Below, one piece after another: positions 1 through 9,347 of a stretch of 64,000 bases of DNA. The first letter of the stretch is position 1, and every line of letters begins with the position of its first letter. Under the pieces are notes generated by a model. That model was not told the DNA's origin. It searched no databases and saw only the letters and a program-made list of their open reading frames with translations. Source of the DNA: Bolinopsis microptera. Taxonomy: Eukaryota > Ctenophora > Tentaculata > Lobata > Bolinopsidae. Where the stretch lies: the NCBI RefSeq assembly GCF_026151205.1, contig NC_087075.1:7830858-7894857 (forward strand). The letters run 5' to 3'. The position numbers and the translations under genes are program-made.

Positions 1-1
1 A

Positions 2-436
2 CTTATGTGTGGTACAAATGACGTGGACTCTATCCTGAACAGCCCTCGCAACATGAGGACTAAACTTCTGTGCCCTGATAGTTTTTCTGGTGATGCTAGA
101 GCTCTTGACTTTACAAACAATTGTATTGAAAAACTTGTACTTTTCCTTCACAAGTGGGCACCTGGAGCTGATATTAAAATTGTTAACTTATTACCTCGGG
201 AGAGTTTCTCCAGAAACAAGGTTATAACTGATATCAATGAGTGTATATCAAATCTGCAAAGAAAATACACCTATGTAAAACTGCTCTCAACCGAGACAAA
301 TCGTTTCTTGTTTAGTGATAAGAAAGGCTTTAGAAAATCGTCATTTTTTAGTAGTTATGGAGAGGATAATGTCCATCTCAATGATTATGGCATAGTTAAA
401 TTAGCAAGGCACTTGAAGTATCATGCACACCATTAG
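2..436 (+). CDS. LINE-A ORF1, C-terminal part (SGNH esterase-like)
   Basis: The frame is open from the first bases of the window, so the protein starts upstream and only its last ~144 residues are visible. Near the start is CGTND, the GxND block III of SGNH/GDSL hydrolases. Near the end is DNVHLNDYG, the D-x-x-H block V that carries the catalytic Asp and His. The Gly-Asp-Ser block must lie outside the window. Esterase-type ORF1 proteins are established in CR1/L2-group non-LTR retrotransposons. It ends 155 bp before an intact endonuclease-RT ORF on the same strand, the normal ORF1-ORF2 order. Whether another domain precedes the esterase, as in LINE-D at 57-59 kb, cannot be seen here. Confidence 0.8.
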   Translation, partial: LMCGTNDVDSILNSPRNMRTKLLCPDSFSGDARALDFTNNCIEKLVLFLHKWAPGADIKIVNLLPRESFSRNKVITDINECISNLQRKYTYVKLLSTETNRFLFSDKKGFRKSSFFSSYGEDNVHLNDYGIVKLARHLKYHAHH

Positions 437-591
437 AATACTGCTGAATACTGACATAACACTCCTACCATCAGTTTTATTTTTACAGTACGACATCCAG
501 ACAAATACAACCTGTTTTTATTCTGTTTTTTAGTTTAAACACAACTTTTCAACTTTTATTCATTCCATTGTGAATTAATAAGATTCACAAG

Positions 592-3567
592 ATGACAAAT
601 TTTAATAATGCAGCTGATAGGTTTCACAACCTCTGCATTGGTCATTGTAACATTCAAGGAGGGCTTCTCAATTTAGCTAAAAGTAATGAACTTTCCCAAC
701 TTATTAGAGATCATAAATTAGACATACTTTCCCTAAATGAGATGAATCTTAATGATACTATTGACACAGACACCATAAATATTCCTTCCTCCTTCAACCT
801 TATGCGATGCGACAGGCCAAACAGTTCTAGGGGTGGTTGTGGCTTAATGATAAACAAAAAACTAGCTTACACAGAATTAGTTATGGATAGTAAGCTTGAT
901 AACATTGAAGCATTATGGGTGAAGCTTAAGAATAGCAAGATCAATGTTTGCTGCTTCTATCGCTCTGGAAATTATTGCAGTGTTGATAACTTTATTGAAT
1001 ACATTCATTTTTGCATGAAAAAATTGAATGGGAAAAAGGTTATCTGGATTGGGGATATAAACATTGACCAGAATAATATCTCATCCACCCAGTACAAAAA
1101 ATTAGATATGACCTTGAGATGTTACAATCTAGTTCAAACCATTCAAGGGATAACTAGAGTTGCTAAACGTGGAGACAATGTTACCCAGACTACTATTGAT
1201 GTAATATTCACTAACTGTTATGCAGATTTTGTTCAATCTTCTGTTCTTGATGAACGTATTGGAGATCATCAAGCCATTATGTGTGAGATAGATTGTAAAG
1301 TACCTATAGCTCCTAAATTTGAGAAGGTTGAAATTAGAAATCATTGTAAACGTAATGTTAAACAATTCTTAGACTATCTAGATACCTGTTCTGATTACAG
1401 TCCACTATTGGAAAGTACAGATGTTGAAGCTATCACTGCTGGCCTTTGTCATCATATTGAACAGGCATATGCAACCTTCTCCCCTTGCAAGACCATAGAA
1501 AGGCATGAAAAGTTCATACATAAACCTTCTACTGAACTTTTAAATGCCATTAATCATACACATTTTCTTCTAAAGAAATTCCGTAAAAAGAAGGATAAGA
1601 GAGACAATGGAAATTGCAATAAATGTGGTACATGTAGCAAATGTATAAAGTGTAATGAGGCCTGGGATTGCTACAAGATTCAGAGAAATATTAGAAATAA
1701 ATTAGCTAAAACCTGCAAAAAGGCTAATGTAATCGATGATCTACAAGTTAAAAGTGCCAAGAATGATCTTAAAGGGATATGGAAAACTGTCAAACTGGCA
1801 TCAAATATGACCCCTGGTACAACTAATTGTCAAACTATCAATGAGAATGATCCTGAGCTATTTAACTTTCATTTTGCAAATGTTGGATCAAGATTACAAA
1901 ATCAGGCCCCCAATATTGAAAGAGTTAGTTTTACTGATTTTTTACCTCCTAGAACTTCTAATATCTCATTTGATAGATTCCAAGAAATAAATGAAACTGA
2001 TATCCTAATGTATGTCGAAACGCTCAAGAATGACAAGGCCTCATATGACAATGTGCCTCTATTTTTACTTAAGCAAGCTGTACCACACATAGTTGAGCCA
2101 CTGACCCACATTGTCAATCTGAGCCTTAATACAGGTGTTGTACCAACCCTTTGTAAAAAAGCTAGAGTAACTCCCATCCATAAGGCAGGAATGAAAGATG
2201 ATCCTAATAATTACAGGCCAATATCCATCCTTCCACTTGTAGGAAAACTTATAGAATACTTTGTCGGCAAGCAACTCACTGATTACATGGAAGAGAACAA
2301 ACTTTTCATCCGGCATCAATATGGCTTTCGGAAAAATCACTCCACAACTTATCTGATGTACGATCTGATGGACGAAATATATATGAGTAAATCTAAGTCT
2401 TATAAACCAGGAATCATCTTTCTTGATCTTAAGAAGGCCTTTGACACAGTGAATCATGAAATATTGCTTCAAAAATTGGCATATTATGGAATTGGTGGCA
2501 TTGCTTTAACCTGGTTTAAGAACTTCTTATCTTGTAGATATCAATGCACTAGGATCAATGGCAATCTAAGCTCATTTTTAGAAGTTCTGAGTGGTGTACC
2601 ACAAGGAAGCATCATTGGGCCTATATTATTTAGTATCTTCATAAATGACATCATTTATGCCTGTAACCTATCTAAGCCCTTTCTATTTGCAGATGATGGT
2701 GCACTATTCTTTGATCAAACCTGCAGAAGCACATTTATAAACATGAAAATAGAACTTATGACAATCTTTAAATGGCTCAGTGTTAATAAATTATCACTCA
2801 ATGAAAAGAAGACTGAATTCCTATTGTTTGATTCTGTTGACCAACATGATGAAATAACCATTGATTGTAATGAGGTAACTTTCACAATCAAGGAGTGCAA
2901 AGAGACAAAATATCTTGGCCTCATTCTAGATAGTAAATTAAACTTCAAAAGCCATGTAGATTATATTATTAGGAAGGTCATGAAGAGAATTGGTGCCATG
3001 TATAGAAGTAAAGCACTGCTACCCATTAAATATAGGAAAATGTTTGCCAATGCACTCATGTTGCCACAATTCGATTATTTAGACACGATCTATTGTAGAG
3101 CTGGCAAGACAAAACTTGCTGAACTTGACACTCTGTACAAAAAGGTAGCCAAAATAGCTCTCAACGTTCCAAAAACAGAGAGCAGCCTTAATGTTTATAG
3201 AGACATGAAATGGTTACCACTCCATCTTAGACGACAACTCCATCTGTCAAATTATATGTTTAGAATCATCCATGACAATTGTCCTACAAACTTTATGAAC
3301 AAATTTAGTTACATATCAGGAGGTAGTAGGAGCGGCGAAAGCTGCAACCTTTATGTCAATAGATCAACATCACATAAAAACTTTCAATACTTGGGGGCAA
3401 AATGTTGGAATAATGTTCCAACAGATCTACGAAATCTGCCCGATGTTAAAAGCTTTAGTGATTCGTATAAGAAACAGCTACTATCATCTATAACAACAGA
3501 CCCTAATTATACCGTCGACAATTCATATGACAAATTTTACACTGCAATCATAGTCGCCGATAACTAA
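592..3567 (+). CDS. LINE-A ORF2: endonuclease-reverse transcriptase
   Basis: Intact 991-residue replication protein of a CR1/L2-group LINE. The N-terminal AP-type endonuclease shows HCNIQG (Asn ~20), SLNE (Glu 50), GDINID, TIDVIF and the GDHQ block. The RT domain shows NYRPISILP, FLDLKKAFDTVNH (~610), GVPQGS (~668), FADD (~700, catalytic) and KYLGLILD, followed by the usual C-terminal extension. Between endonuclease and RT, residues ~341-361 hold a cysteine cluster with five Cys at three-residue spacing (CNKCGTCSKCIKC), then Trp and another Cys; it looks metal-binding and is not standard for the family. The ATG at 592 lies just before the endonuclease. No stop or frameshift is seen, so the copy may be young or active. 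Confidence 0.93.
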   Translation: MTNFNNAADRFHNLCIGHCNIQGGLLNLAKSNELSQLIRDHKLDILSLNEMNLNDTIDTDTINIPSSFNLMRCDRPNSSRGGCGLMINKKLAYTELVMDSKLDNIEALWVKLKNSKINVCCFYRSGNYCSVDNFIEYIHFCMKKLNGKKVIWIGDINIDQNNISSTQYKKLDMTLRCYNLVQTIQGITRVAKRGDNVTQTTIDVIFTNCYADFVQSSVLDERIGDHQAIMCEIDCKVPIAPKFEKVEIRNHCKRNVKQFLDYLDTCSDYSPLLESTDVEAITAGLCHHIEQAYATFSPCKTIERHEKFIHKPSTELLNAINHTHFLLKKFRKKKDKRDNGNCNKCGTCSKCIKCNEAWDCYKIQRNIRNKLAKTCKKANVIDDLQVKSAKNDLKGIWKTVKLASNMTPGTTNCQTINENDPELFNFHFANVGSRLQNQAPNIERVSFTDFLPPRTSNISFDRFQEINETDILMYVETLKNDKASYDNVPLFLLKQAVPHIVEPLTHIVNLSLNTGVVPTLCKKARVTPIHKAGMKDDPNNYRPISILPLVGKLIEYFVGKQLTDYMEENKLFIRHQYGFRKNHSTTYLMYDLMDEIYMSKSKSYKPGIIFLDLKKAFDTVNHEILLQKLAYYGIGGIALTWFKNFLSCRYQCTRINGNLSSFLEVLSGVPQGSIIGPILFSIFINDIIYACNLSKPFLFADDGALFFDQTCRSTFINMKIELMTIFKWLSVNKLSLNEKKTEFLLFDSVDQHDEITIDCNEVTFTIKECKETKYLGLILDSKLNFKSHVDYIIRKVMKRIGAMYRSKALLPIKYRKMFANALMLPQFDYLDTIYCRAGKTKLAELDTLYKKVAKIALNVPKTESSLNVYRDMKWLPLHLRRQLHLSNYMFRIIHDNCPTNFMNKFSYISGGSRSGESCNLYVNRSTSHKNFQYLGAKCWNNVPTDLRNLPDVKSFSDSYKKQLLSSITTDPNYTVDNSYDKFYTAIIVADN

Positions 3568-4439
3568 GTAACTTCTAATTCTTTTAAATCTGAGGCATAT
3601 ATAATTGATGTATCGAAAAGATATTCCCTTTTTTACCACCTTACCATTCTGATTGATTTTGCACATGACTGACATGTTTTAACTGGAGAAGGGGTTCCCA
3701 CAGTGGTAGTTTTATAAACCACTTTTAATTTATTGACCTATTATACTTAGTGGTAGTTTTATAGACCACATTTAATTTATTAACTTATCATACTTAGTAT
3801 TTTTTGGTGACTGTATCACCCAGTTTTAACATTTGATAATTGTACAGTTTATTGACGACACATTGACTGAATGTTATTTTATATTCTAATTTATATTCTA
3901 GATATTTTATTTATTTTACAACAGACGACAACTTCCTGTTTTTTCTTCTATATTAGTTACTCATATCTCTTGTACAGACTTTTTTACAAGGACATTGACA
4001 AATGATACTCACATTAGGCATTCATTATTGCATCTAAATTAGTTCACTTGCATTAGGCTTAGAATTTTATTCTCTGGTCAACAGATTTCAAATGTTTAAT
4101 TAATTTGTAGTATGACAGTAAGGTATATAAGAAGTTATTTAATTTTGCTTGGGCTATTATATTGACTAGGTATTGAGGACTTGAGGTTTAATGATGATAT
4201 GGAATTTGAATTCTATATAAATTTACACTATGTGGTTGGGGCATTTTGCATAGTAAATATGGTTACTACTCATATATATCATATTATTTGATTGGTATTC
4301 GATTTCTGATTATTTCTCTAGGAATATGATTATTATATCTCAATTTGGCTTTAGGTAGGGTGCCCCGCTAAAAGAACTGGATTCTTCCAGGAAGCATCCC
4401 GTGCACAGAGCTTGGTCTACATATATATTAAATTATTAA
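3568..4439 (+). other. LINE-A 3' UTR / LINE-B 5' region, non-coding
   Basis: AT-rich sequence without a convincing ORF. It holds the 47-bp tandem repeat described separately. A more GC-rich patch at 4357-4420 directly precedes the LINE-B ORF1 frame and may belong to its 5' UTR. A TAA at 4437 closes the ORF1 frame upstream. Confidence 0.6.
3703..3797 (+). repeat. 47-bp direct repeat, two copies
   Basis: Two adjacent near-identical units begin at 3703 and 3750, each starting with GTGGTAGTTTTATA and continuing through a shared ATTTAATTTATT block. They lie in the presumed 3' UTR of LINE-A. Confidence 0.75.
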
Positions 4440-4454
4440 CCATTCATTCTGTAT

Positions 4455-5906
4455 GTGCACGAAAATTTATTTCAATCAAACTGTGATGAAACTTGCAATG
4501 TCAGTGCGCCCACGGTTTTTACTGCTCACCTGTCTCATGCTGTGAACAACACTTCATCTTATGCTAAACGATTTGGTCGCTTTCTATTTATCTGTAATGA
4601 TTGTAGTACTGCTGAGGAGGAAAAGAGGGCTGCTACTACCGTAGATCGGGTAGGATTGTTAGATAATAAAATAGATGCCATAAATTTGGAGTTCAGGGAA
4701 GAGATGTCTGAACTTAAAACCTTGCTGAAGGAACAACTGTCCCAGAAACCTGAGAGAGCTCAAGAGCGATCCTCAGATCAGGTTGATTTTATGAAACAAT
4801 TTGCTGAACAGTTTTCATCTTTAAAAGAAGACCTCACGAAAAATATCAATGATGTTATTGACAATAAAGTAAACACTGTTGTAACAAAATCCGGTACTGA
4901 TTCTCATAAAAAGGACGTTCTCTATTCCAGCTTGTTTACCGACTCAAACAGTTCCACACCATCTGCTCAACCACCACATGTTCCAATTGCTCCAACACGT
5001 ACACAACCTTCATCACCCGAGATTCTAATTCTGTCCCCGAAAGAAGAACAATCGGTAAATGCTGCAACAATGACGAATGTGAAAAAATTTGCTACTGATA
5101 AATTAAAGAGCAGTCAAGTAGTATTTCTCAGATGTAATGAAAACAACAAGAAAGTTTCAATTGGCTTCCCTAATGCTGAAATTCGTGATAAGGCTACTTC
5201 ACTTCTCAATGATGGAAATACCTTAGATTCGTATGGATATCAGTCTAAGAATGGCAACAAAATGCTGCCAAAAGTTACTATTTATGGTGTTTCTTCTGAA
5301 GTTCTTGACGATATAGACACTACAGCTGTAGGGAATGATGCCGATAAACTTAGGGATCTTGAAAAGAACCACTTAGTCGCCCAAATTGTGGAGAAAAACT
5401 CGTCCATCAAAGATTTGTATGAAGCAGGGCACACTATCAGTATTGTCTATCTCAATAAGATAAAACGTTTGACCAACGATAAGCAGGAACGCACAGAGCT
5501 CACTATTGGAATCAAACTATCACCATCTGTCTATAGAGTCCTCTTTAACCAACAACAAGGATCTCTCTATTTAGGTAGTCGCAGATACAAAGTAACTGAT
5601 CGCTTCTACATCAAACAGTGTTATCATTGTCAAATGATTGGACACACTTCTGTTGACTGTAATGAAGTCAAAACAAATAAACATCCTACCTGCATGTACT
5701 GTATGGGAAGTCACCGGTCTTCAGCATGCCAATTTAAGCAGAAGAAGGACAAACATGCCTGTGCTCGATGTCTGGCTTCAACACACACTAATGATGCCGA
5801 GAATTCAAGAATACATAATGCGGCAGCTTACGATTGTCCTGTGTTGGTAAGAGAAACTAAACGTATTGCTGCTAACACTGACTTTATTTCAAAAAACGTA
5901 ATGTGA
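4455..5906 (+). CDS. LINE-B ORF1: coiled-coil, CCHC zinc-knuckle nucleic-acid-binding protein
   Basis: The frame is open from 4440; the start is uncertain because the first in-frame ATG is near 4704, inside the coiled coil, and the upstream part opens with a GTG. The N-terminal ~55 residues contain scattered Cys/His (CDETC, CNDC) like the second half of a PHD-type finger. A charged coiled coil follows (residues ~65-145), then a Ser/Pro-rich linker, a central domain, and from ~386 three knuckles: CYHCQMIGHTSVDC (CX2CX4HX4C), CMYC...C and CARC...C. This gag-like layout is typical of LINE ORF1 proteins that bind element RNA. The ORF ends in AACGTAATGTGA and overlaps the ORF2 frame; see the slippery site at 5891. 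Confidence 0.85.
   Translation: MHENLFQSNCDETCNVSAPTVFTAHLSHAVNNTSSYAKRFGRFLFICNDCSTAEEEKRAATTVDRVGLLDNKIDAINLEFREEMSELKTLLKEQLSQKPERAQERSSDQVDFMKQFAEQFSSLKEDLTKNINDVIDNKVNTVVTKSGTDSHKKDVLYSSLFTDSNSSTPSAQPPHVPIAPTRTQPSSPEILILSPKEEQSVNAATMTNVKKFATDKLKSSQVVFLRCNENNKKVSIGFPNAEIRDKATSLLNDGNTLDSYGYQSKNGNKMLPKVTIYGVSSEVLDDIDTTAVGNDADKLRDLEKNHLVAQIVEKNSSIKDLYEAGHTISIVYLNKIKRLTNDKQERTELTIGIKLSPSVYRVLFNQQQGSLYLGSRRYKVTDRFYIKQCYHCQMIGHTSVDCNEVKTNKHPTCMYCMGSHRSSACQFKQKKDKHACARCLASTHTNDAENSRIHNAAAYDCPVLVRETKRIAANTDFISKNVM
5891..5897 (+). promoter_or_regulatory. Putative -1 ribosomal frameshift site (A_AAA_AAC)
   Basis: The heptamer A AAA AAC sits in the exact ORF1 phase (codons AAA 5892-5894 and AAC 5895-5897), matching the X_XXY_YYZ rule. 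A one-base slip back continues directly into the ORF2 frame (CGT AAT GTG AAA...). The ORF2 frame is closed by TGA at 5879, and the ORF1 stop is at 5904-5906, so the usable overlap is only 5882-5906 and contains this motif. ORF2 has no AUG before its endonuclease Asn. Only weak short stems are visible downstream by eye, so a stimulatory structure is unproven. Confidence 0.65.
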
Positions 5907-8854
5907 AATTAGGTGCTAATCGACAGAAATCACAGCTTTCTATTGGTTGTTTCAACGCAAGGTCTCTATGCAACAAAACTTGTGGCGTACTAGAAATGCT
6001 TAAAGATAACTCGATTTCTATCTGTTGTATCACGGAAACTTGGCTAAAAACTAATGATCGGGCAAAGTTTGCCGAAATCCGTGATTTTGGGTTCGATATT
6101 ATCAGTGCCCCTCGAAGAGGTAGGGGAGGTGGTGTTGGTTTTCTCTTCAACCCCAAAATGATATCGCCTGTACGCAATGATGTTACTAAATATTCATCTT
6201 TTGAAGTACTTGAATGTGTCATTAAAACTGCTGGTGAGATTATCAGGCTATGTGTAGTTTATCGCAGCACTCAGGCCAAAGCGAAATATGATGAAACAAA
6301 AATATCTAAGTTTATGGATGACTTTGATGGATACCTGGACAATCTTCTGCTTAAAACTGGATCTCCAATTATTTGTGGTGACTTTAATTTCCATGTTGAA
6401 GACATATACAATAATGCTGCCCAGAACTTTATTGCTCTTTGTGAGAGCAAAGGCTTCCTTCAGCATGTCGACTCTCCTACTCACATCTCCGGCGGGACAC
6501 TGGACTTGTTATTTACTCTAGGCTGTGTAAGTGACTCATTGTCTGTAACAGATATGATGGTAGAGACAAGCACTGGAACCAGCTCTGATCACTATCTATT
6601 AAGTTTTCAGGTCCCAGTCACATTCGATCTTCATAAAGCTCGTACATATGAAAAAAAAGATGTCAGAGAGCTAAGCAAAATTGACATCGATAAGTTCAGG
6701 GAAGATCTGTTTTGTTCAGAGCTTAACCTTTCTGAATATCAATCCTTAGACGAGGCTGTGAACCTTTATCAAAATGTCCTTGAACAGGTGCTAGACAAAC
6801 ATGCCCCACTTATTACGAAACGATTTACTGCTGAAAAGTCTGATTTTTGGGATAATAAATGTCAAATTGCTGTCAGAGAGAGGAGAAGGGCAAAACGAAA
6901 AGCCAAAAAGTATCCAGAGAATGATGAGTTTAAAACTACTCATTTTGAAAAATGTGTTGACGCAGAAATCACTATCAATCGAGCTAGGGATGGCTACTAT
7001 GATAAACAGCTCAGTTCTTGCAAAGGAGACTCGAAAGGGACCTATAAAGTCATAAATAAACTTTTAGATAAGGAATATGGCTCCAACAAATTGCCAAATG
7101 GTGAAGATATCGAAGTGGCTGCCAAACTCAAGACTTTCTTCGATCAAAAAGTAAAGACCATTTACTCTAATATTGAGAAGGAAATTCAAAACACTTCCCT
7201 AAACGGTCAAGGTACCAAGGACTCTACTTCGATAGATAATGCAAAGTGTAGACTTAATCAGTTTAAGGAAGTCTCATTATCAGATCTTGAAACCTTAATT
7301 AAGAGTCTTCCCAATAAATCAAGCGTACTCGATGTCATACCAATGTGGCTCTTCAAGAACTGCTTACCCGAGCTTCTCCCAATCATCCATTACATCGTGA
7401 ATGAATCACTAAGAGTCGGAAAGTTTCCATCTGCCCTAAAAGAAGCATCTATTAGGCCTGGACTCAAGAAACCTACCTTAGATGTTGATGAGCTGAAAAA
7501 CTATCGACCGATTAGCAATCTAACTTATCTGTCCAAAATACTAGAAAAAGTAGTTCATTGCCAATTAAATGAATATGCTGATGTCAACAACCTGTTTTCC
7601 CCATATCAATCAGGCTATAGAAAATTCCATAGTTGTGAAACTGCAGTTACCAAAATACATAATGATATTCTAATGATGATTGACAGCAAATCGAATGTTG
7701 TGCTTCTACTCTTAGATCTATCAGCTGCTTTCGACACCATAAACCATAACCTCCTTCTTACGAAACTCAAGAATGCGTATGGTATTACAGAACTAGCACT
7801 CAGCTGGTTACAATGTTACCTTAATAATCGCACATTCAAGGTTAAAGTAAAAAAAGCCACATCTTCTGAAGGCTATCTGGATATTGGTGTACCTCAAGGA
7901 TCCATTTTAGGACCACTACTGTTCATATTGTATACCAGAGATCTTGAAGAAATTGTCACAAAATATGGTTTCTCGATACATTTGTATGCAGATGACACAC
8001 AGGTGTACTTTACTTTTGATGTTCACAGTTCTAATCCTGATTTAACAGCTGTGAAAAATTGCTTTCTGGAGATAAAGCAATGGATGACAGTTAATTTCCT
8101 AAAACTGAATGATGAAAAAACAGAGTTCATTGATATAGGTCCATATGTCAGCCCAATCCAGACAATGGATTTAGGAGACCTCTCAATCTGCCCTGTTAGC
8201 AAGGCCAAGAACCTGGGATTCCTTTTCGATCACCAAATGAATCTGGACTCTCAAATAAATGCTGTCTCCAAAGTATGTTATTTGAATCAAAGGGACTTAG
8301 CAAGAATCGGTTCGAAGCTTTCCCATGACCTAAAAGTTCAGTTAGTTCACTCCAATATCCTCTGTTTCATAGACTACTGCAACTCAGTCTATTATGGTAT
8401 AACAGAAAAGAATCTCCATAAGCTACAAAAGATACAGAACAATGCTGCTAGATTTATCTTTGGTCTTTACGGAAAAAAGATACGTGAACCTATCATGCCT
8501 TACCTCAAAAAGCTCCACTTTCTGCCTGTTCGGTTCAGAATTAAGTTCAAAATATCACTTCTGGTCTTCAAGTGTCTTAATAACATAGCCCCTCAGTACT
8601 TACAAGGACACGTCAATCTAAGGGAAGTACGAAGACGAAGTTCCAGACTAGATGATGACTTTTATTTGTTGAAAGTTCCTCCTGCTCCTCATTTCAGACG
8701 AACAGATGCTGCATTTATGTTTTGTGGACCAAAAATTTGGAATGAACTACCCTACTCAGTGAGATCATTATCATCTGTAGAATGTTTTAAAAATGCCCTA
8801 AAGACGTTTTATTTCCAACGAGCTTTTGATAATATTTCTAATATTTGTCCATAA
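5903..8854 (+). CDS. LINE-B ORF2: endonuclease-reverse transcriptase
   Basis: Intact 983-residue EN-RT of the CR1/L2 group, of a lineage different from LINE-A. Endonuclease motifs: CFNARS (Asn 18), CITETWL (Glu ~45), GRGGGVGF, CGDFNFHV, TLDLLF and SSDHYLL. RT motifs: NYRPISNLTYLSK, LLLLDLSAAFDTINH (~610), GVPQGSILGPLLF, LYADDTQVYF (catalytic, ~695) and KAKNLGFLFD. The C-terminus carries the LPVRFRIKFK...PKIWNELP block common in L2-like elements. The first in-frame ATG is too far in (LEML), beyond the first catalytic Asn, so translation probably enters by -1 frameshifting from ORF1; position 5903 is a GTG and only marks the overlap. No internal stop is present. Confidence 0.92.
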   Translation: MKLGANRQKSQLSIGCFNARSLCNKTCGVLEMLKDNSISICCITETWLKTNDRAKFAEIRDFGFDIISAPRRGRGGGVGFLFNPKMISPVRNDVTKYSSFEVLECVIKTAGEIIRLCVVYRSTQAKAKYDETKISKFMDDFDGYLDNLLLKTGSPIICGDFNFHVEDIYNNAAQNFIALCESKGFLQHVDSPTHISGGTLDLLFTLGCVSDSLSVTDMMVETSTGTSSDHYLLSFQVPVTFDLHKARTYEKKDVRELSKIDIDKFREDLFCSELNLSEYQSLDEAVNLYQNVLEQVLDKHAPLITKRFTAEKSDFWDNKCQIAVRERRRAKRKAKKYPENDEFKTTHFEKCVDAEITINRARDGYYDKQLSSCKGDSKGTYKVINKLLDKEYGSNKLPNGEDIEVAAKLKTFFDQKVKTIYSNIEKEIQNTSLNGQGTKDSTSIDNAKCRLNQFKEVSLSDLETLIKSLPNKSSVLDVIPMWLFKNCLPELLPIIHYIVNESLRVGKFPSALKEASIRPGLKKPTLDVDELKNYRPISNLTYLSKILEKVVHCQLNEYADVNNLFSPYQSGYRKFHSCETAVTKIHNDILMMIDSKSNVVLLLLDLSAAFDTINHNLLLTKLKNAYGITELALSWLQCYLNNRTFKVKVKKATSSEGYLDIGVPQGSILGPLLFILYTRDLEEIVTKYGFSIHLYADDTQVYFTFDVHSSNPDLTAVKNCFLEIKQWMTVNFLKLNDEKTEFIDIGPYVSPIQTMDLGDLSICPVSKAKNLGFLFDHQMNLDSQINAVSKVCYLNQRDLARIGSKLSHDLKVQLVHSNILCFIDYCNSVYYGITEKNLHKLQKIQNNAARFIFGLYGKKIREPIMPYLKKLHFLPVRFRIKFKISLLVFKCLNNIAPQYLQGHVNLREVRRRSSRLDDDFYLLKVPPAPHFRRTDAAFMFCGPKIWNELPYSVRSLSSVECFKNALKTFYFQRAFDNISNICP

Positions 8855-9035
8855 TGTCTGAACTGATATGAAAGTGCATAATTTTGGTAACTTCATACAA
8901 ATATTTGTTCATAAAATCTGAACTGTTTAAAAAGTCCATAATCTTGCTATTTCAACACTAAGTCTCGCTTGAATGACTTTAATGTACGTCTTTGTTGGGT
9001 ATATTTTAATGTCGAAGCGTGTAATAAATGTTAGA

Positions 9036-9221
9036 ATTTATTTATTTTATTTATTTATAATTTATTATAATTTATTATAATTTATTATAATTTATTATAA
9101 TTTATTATAATTTATTATAATTTATTATAATTTATTATAATTTATTATAATGTATTATAATTTATTATAATTTATTATAATGTATTATAATTTATTATAA
9201 TTCATTATAATTTAACCACTA
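9036..9221 (+). repeat. TTTATTATAA tandem array (LINE-B 3' tail)
   Basis: About sixteen near-perfect copies of a 10-base unit, with a few TG or TC variants near the end. The position directly after the LINE-B 3' UTR suggests an expanded retrotransposon tail. Confidence 0.85.
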
Positions 9222-9234
9222 TTCTCTCCCACAG

Positions 9235-9347
9235 AAGGTACATGTGGCCGTGGATTGTAAGACAGTGGAAGTATGTGGGAGGAGGAGGAGAGGATGAACC
9301 TAAGAAACCTGTTGTTGTAGCTATGAAGGAGATTGTGACATCCCAAA
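9235..9347 (+). CDS. Internal exon of an unidentified host gene
   Basis: A pyrimidine-rich acceptor (CTATTCTCTCCCACAG) is followed by 113 bp open in one frame (one base, 37 codons, one base) and by a consensus donor GTAAGT. The peptide starts RYMWPWIVRQWKYV, has a Gly run and an acidic patch, then PVVVAMKEIV. I do not recognise the family. No neighbouring exon was found in the next 1.4 kb. LINE-B occupies the upstream intron in the same orientation. Confidence 0.6.

Larger units (their letters stand above)
1..4150 (+). mobile_element. LINE-A (CR1/L2-group), 5' part outside window
   Basis: This covers the ORF1 tail, the 155-bp inter-ORF gap, ORF2 and an AT-rich 3' region. The exact 3' end is not visible because no clear microsatellite tail or target duplication separates it from the 5' region of LINE-B; the limit given is approximate. 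Confidence 0.7.
4440..9221 (+). mobile_element. LINE-B, complete ORFs with long 10-mer tail
   Basis: Both ORFs are open. The 3' side ends in a tract of the 10-mer TTTATTATAA that stops about 13 bp before a predicted host splice acceptor at 9231-9234. No target duplication could be identified by eye, so the 5' boundary is provisional. Confidence 0.75.

Noticed and set aside
5638-5850. Second-frame product inside LINE-B ORF1
   Set aside because: Shadow of the CCHC region, which fully explains the sequence.
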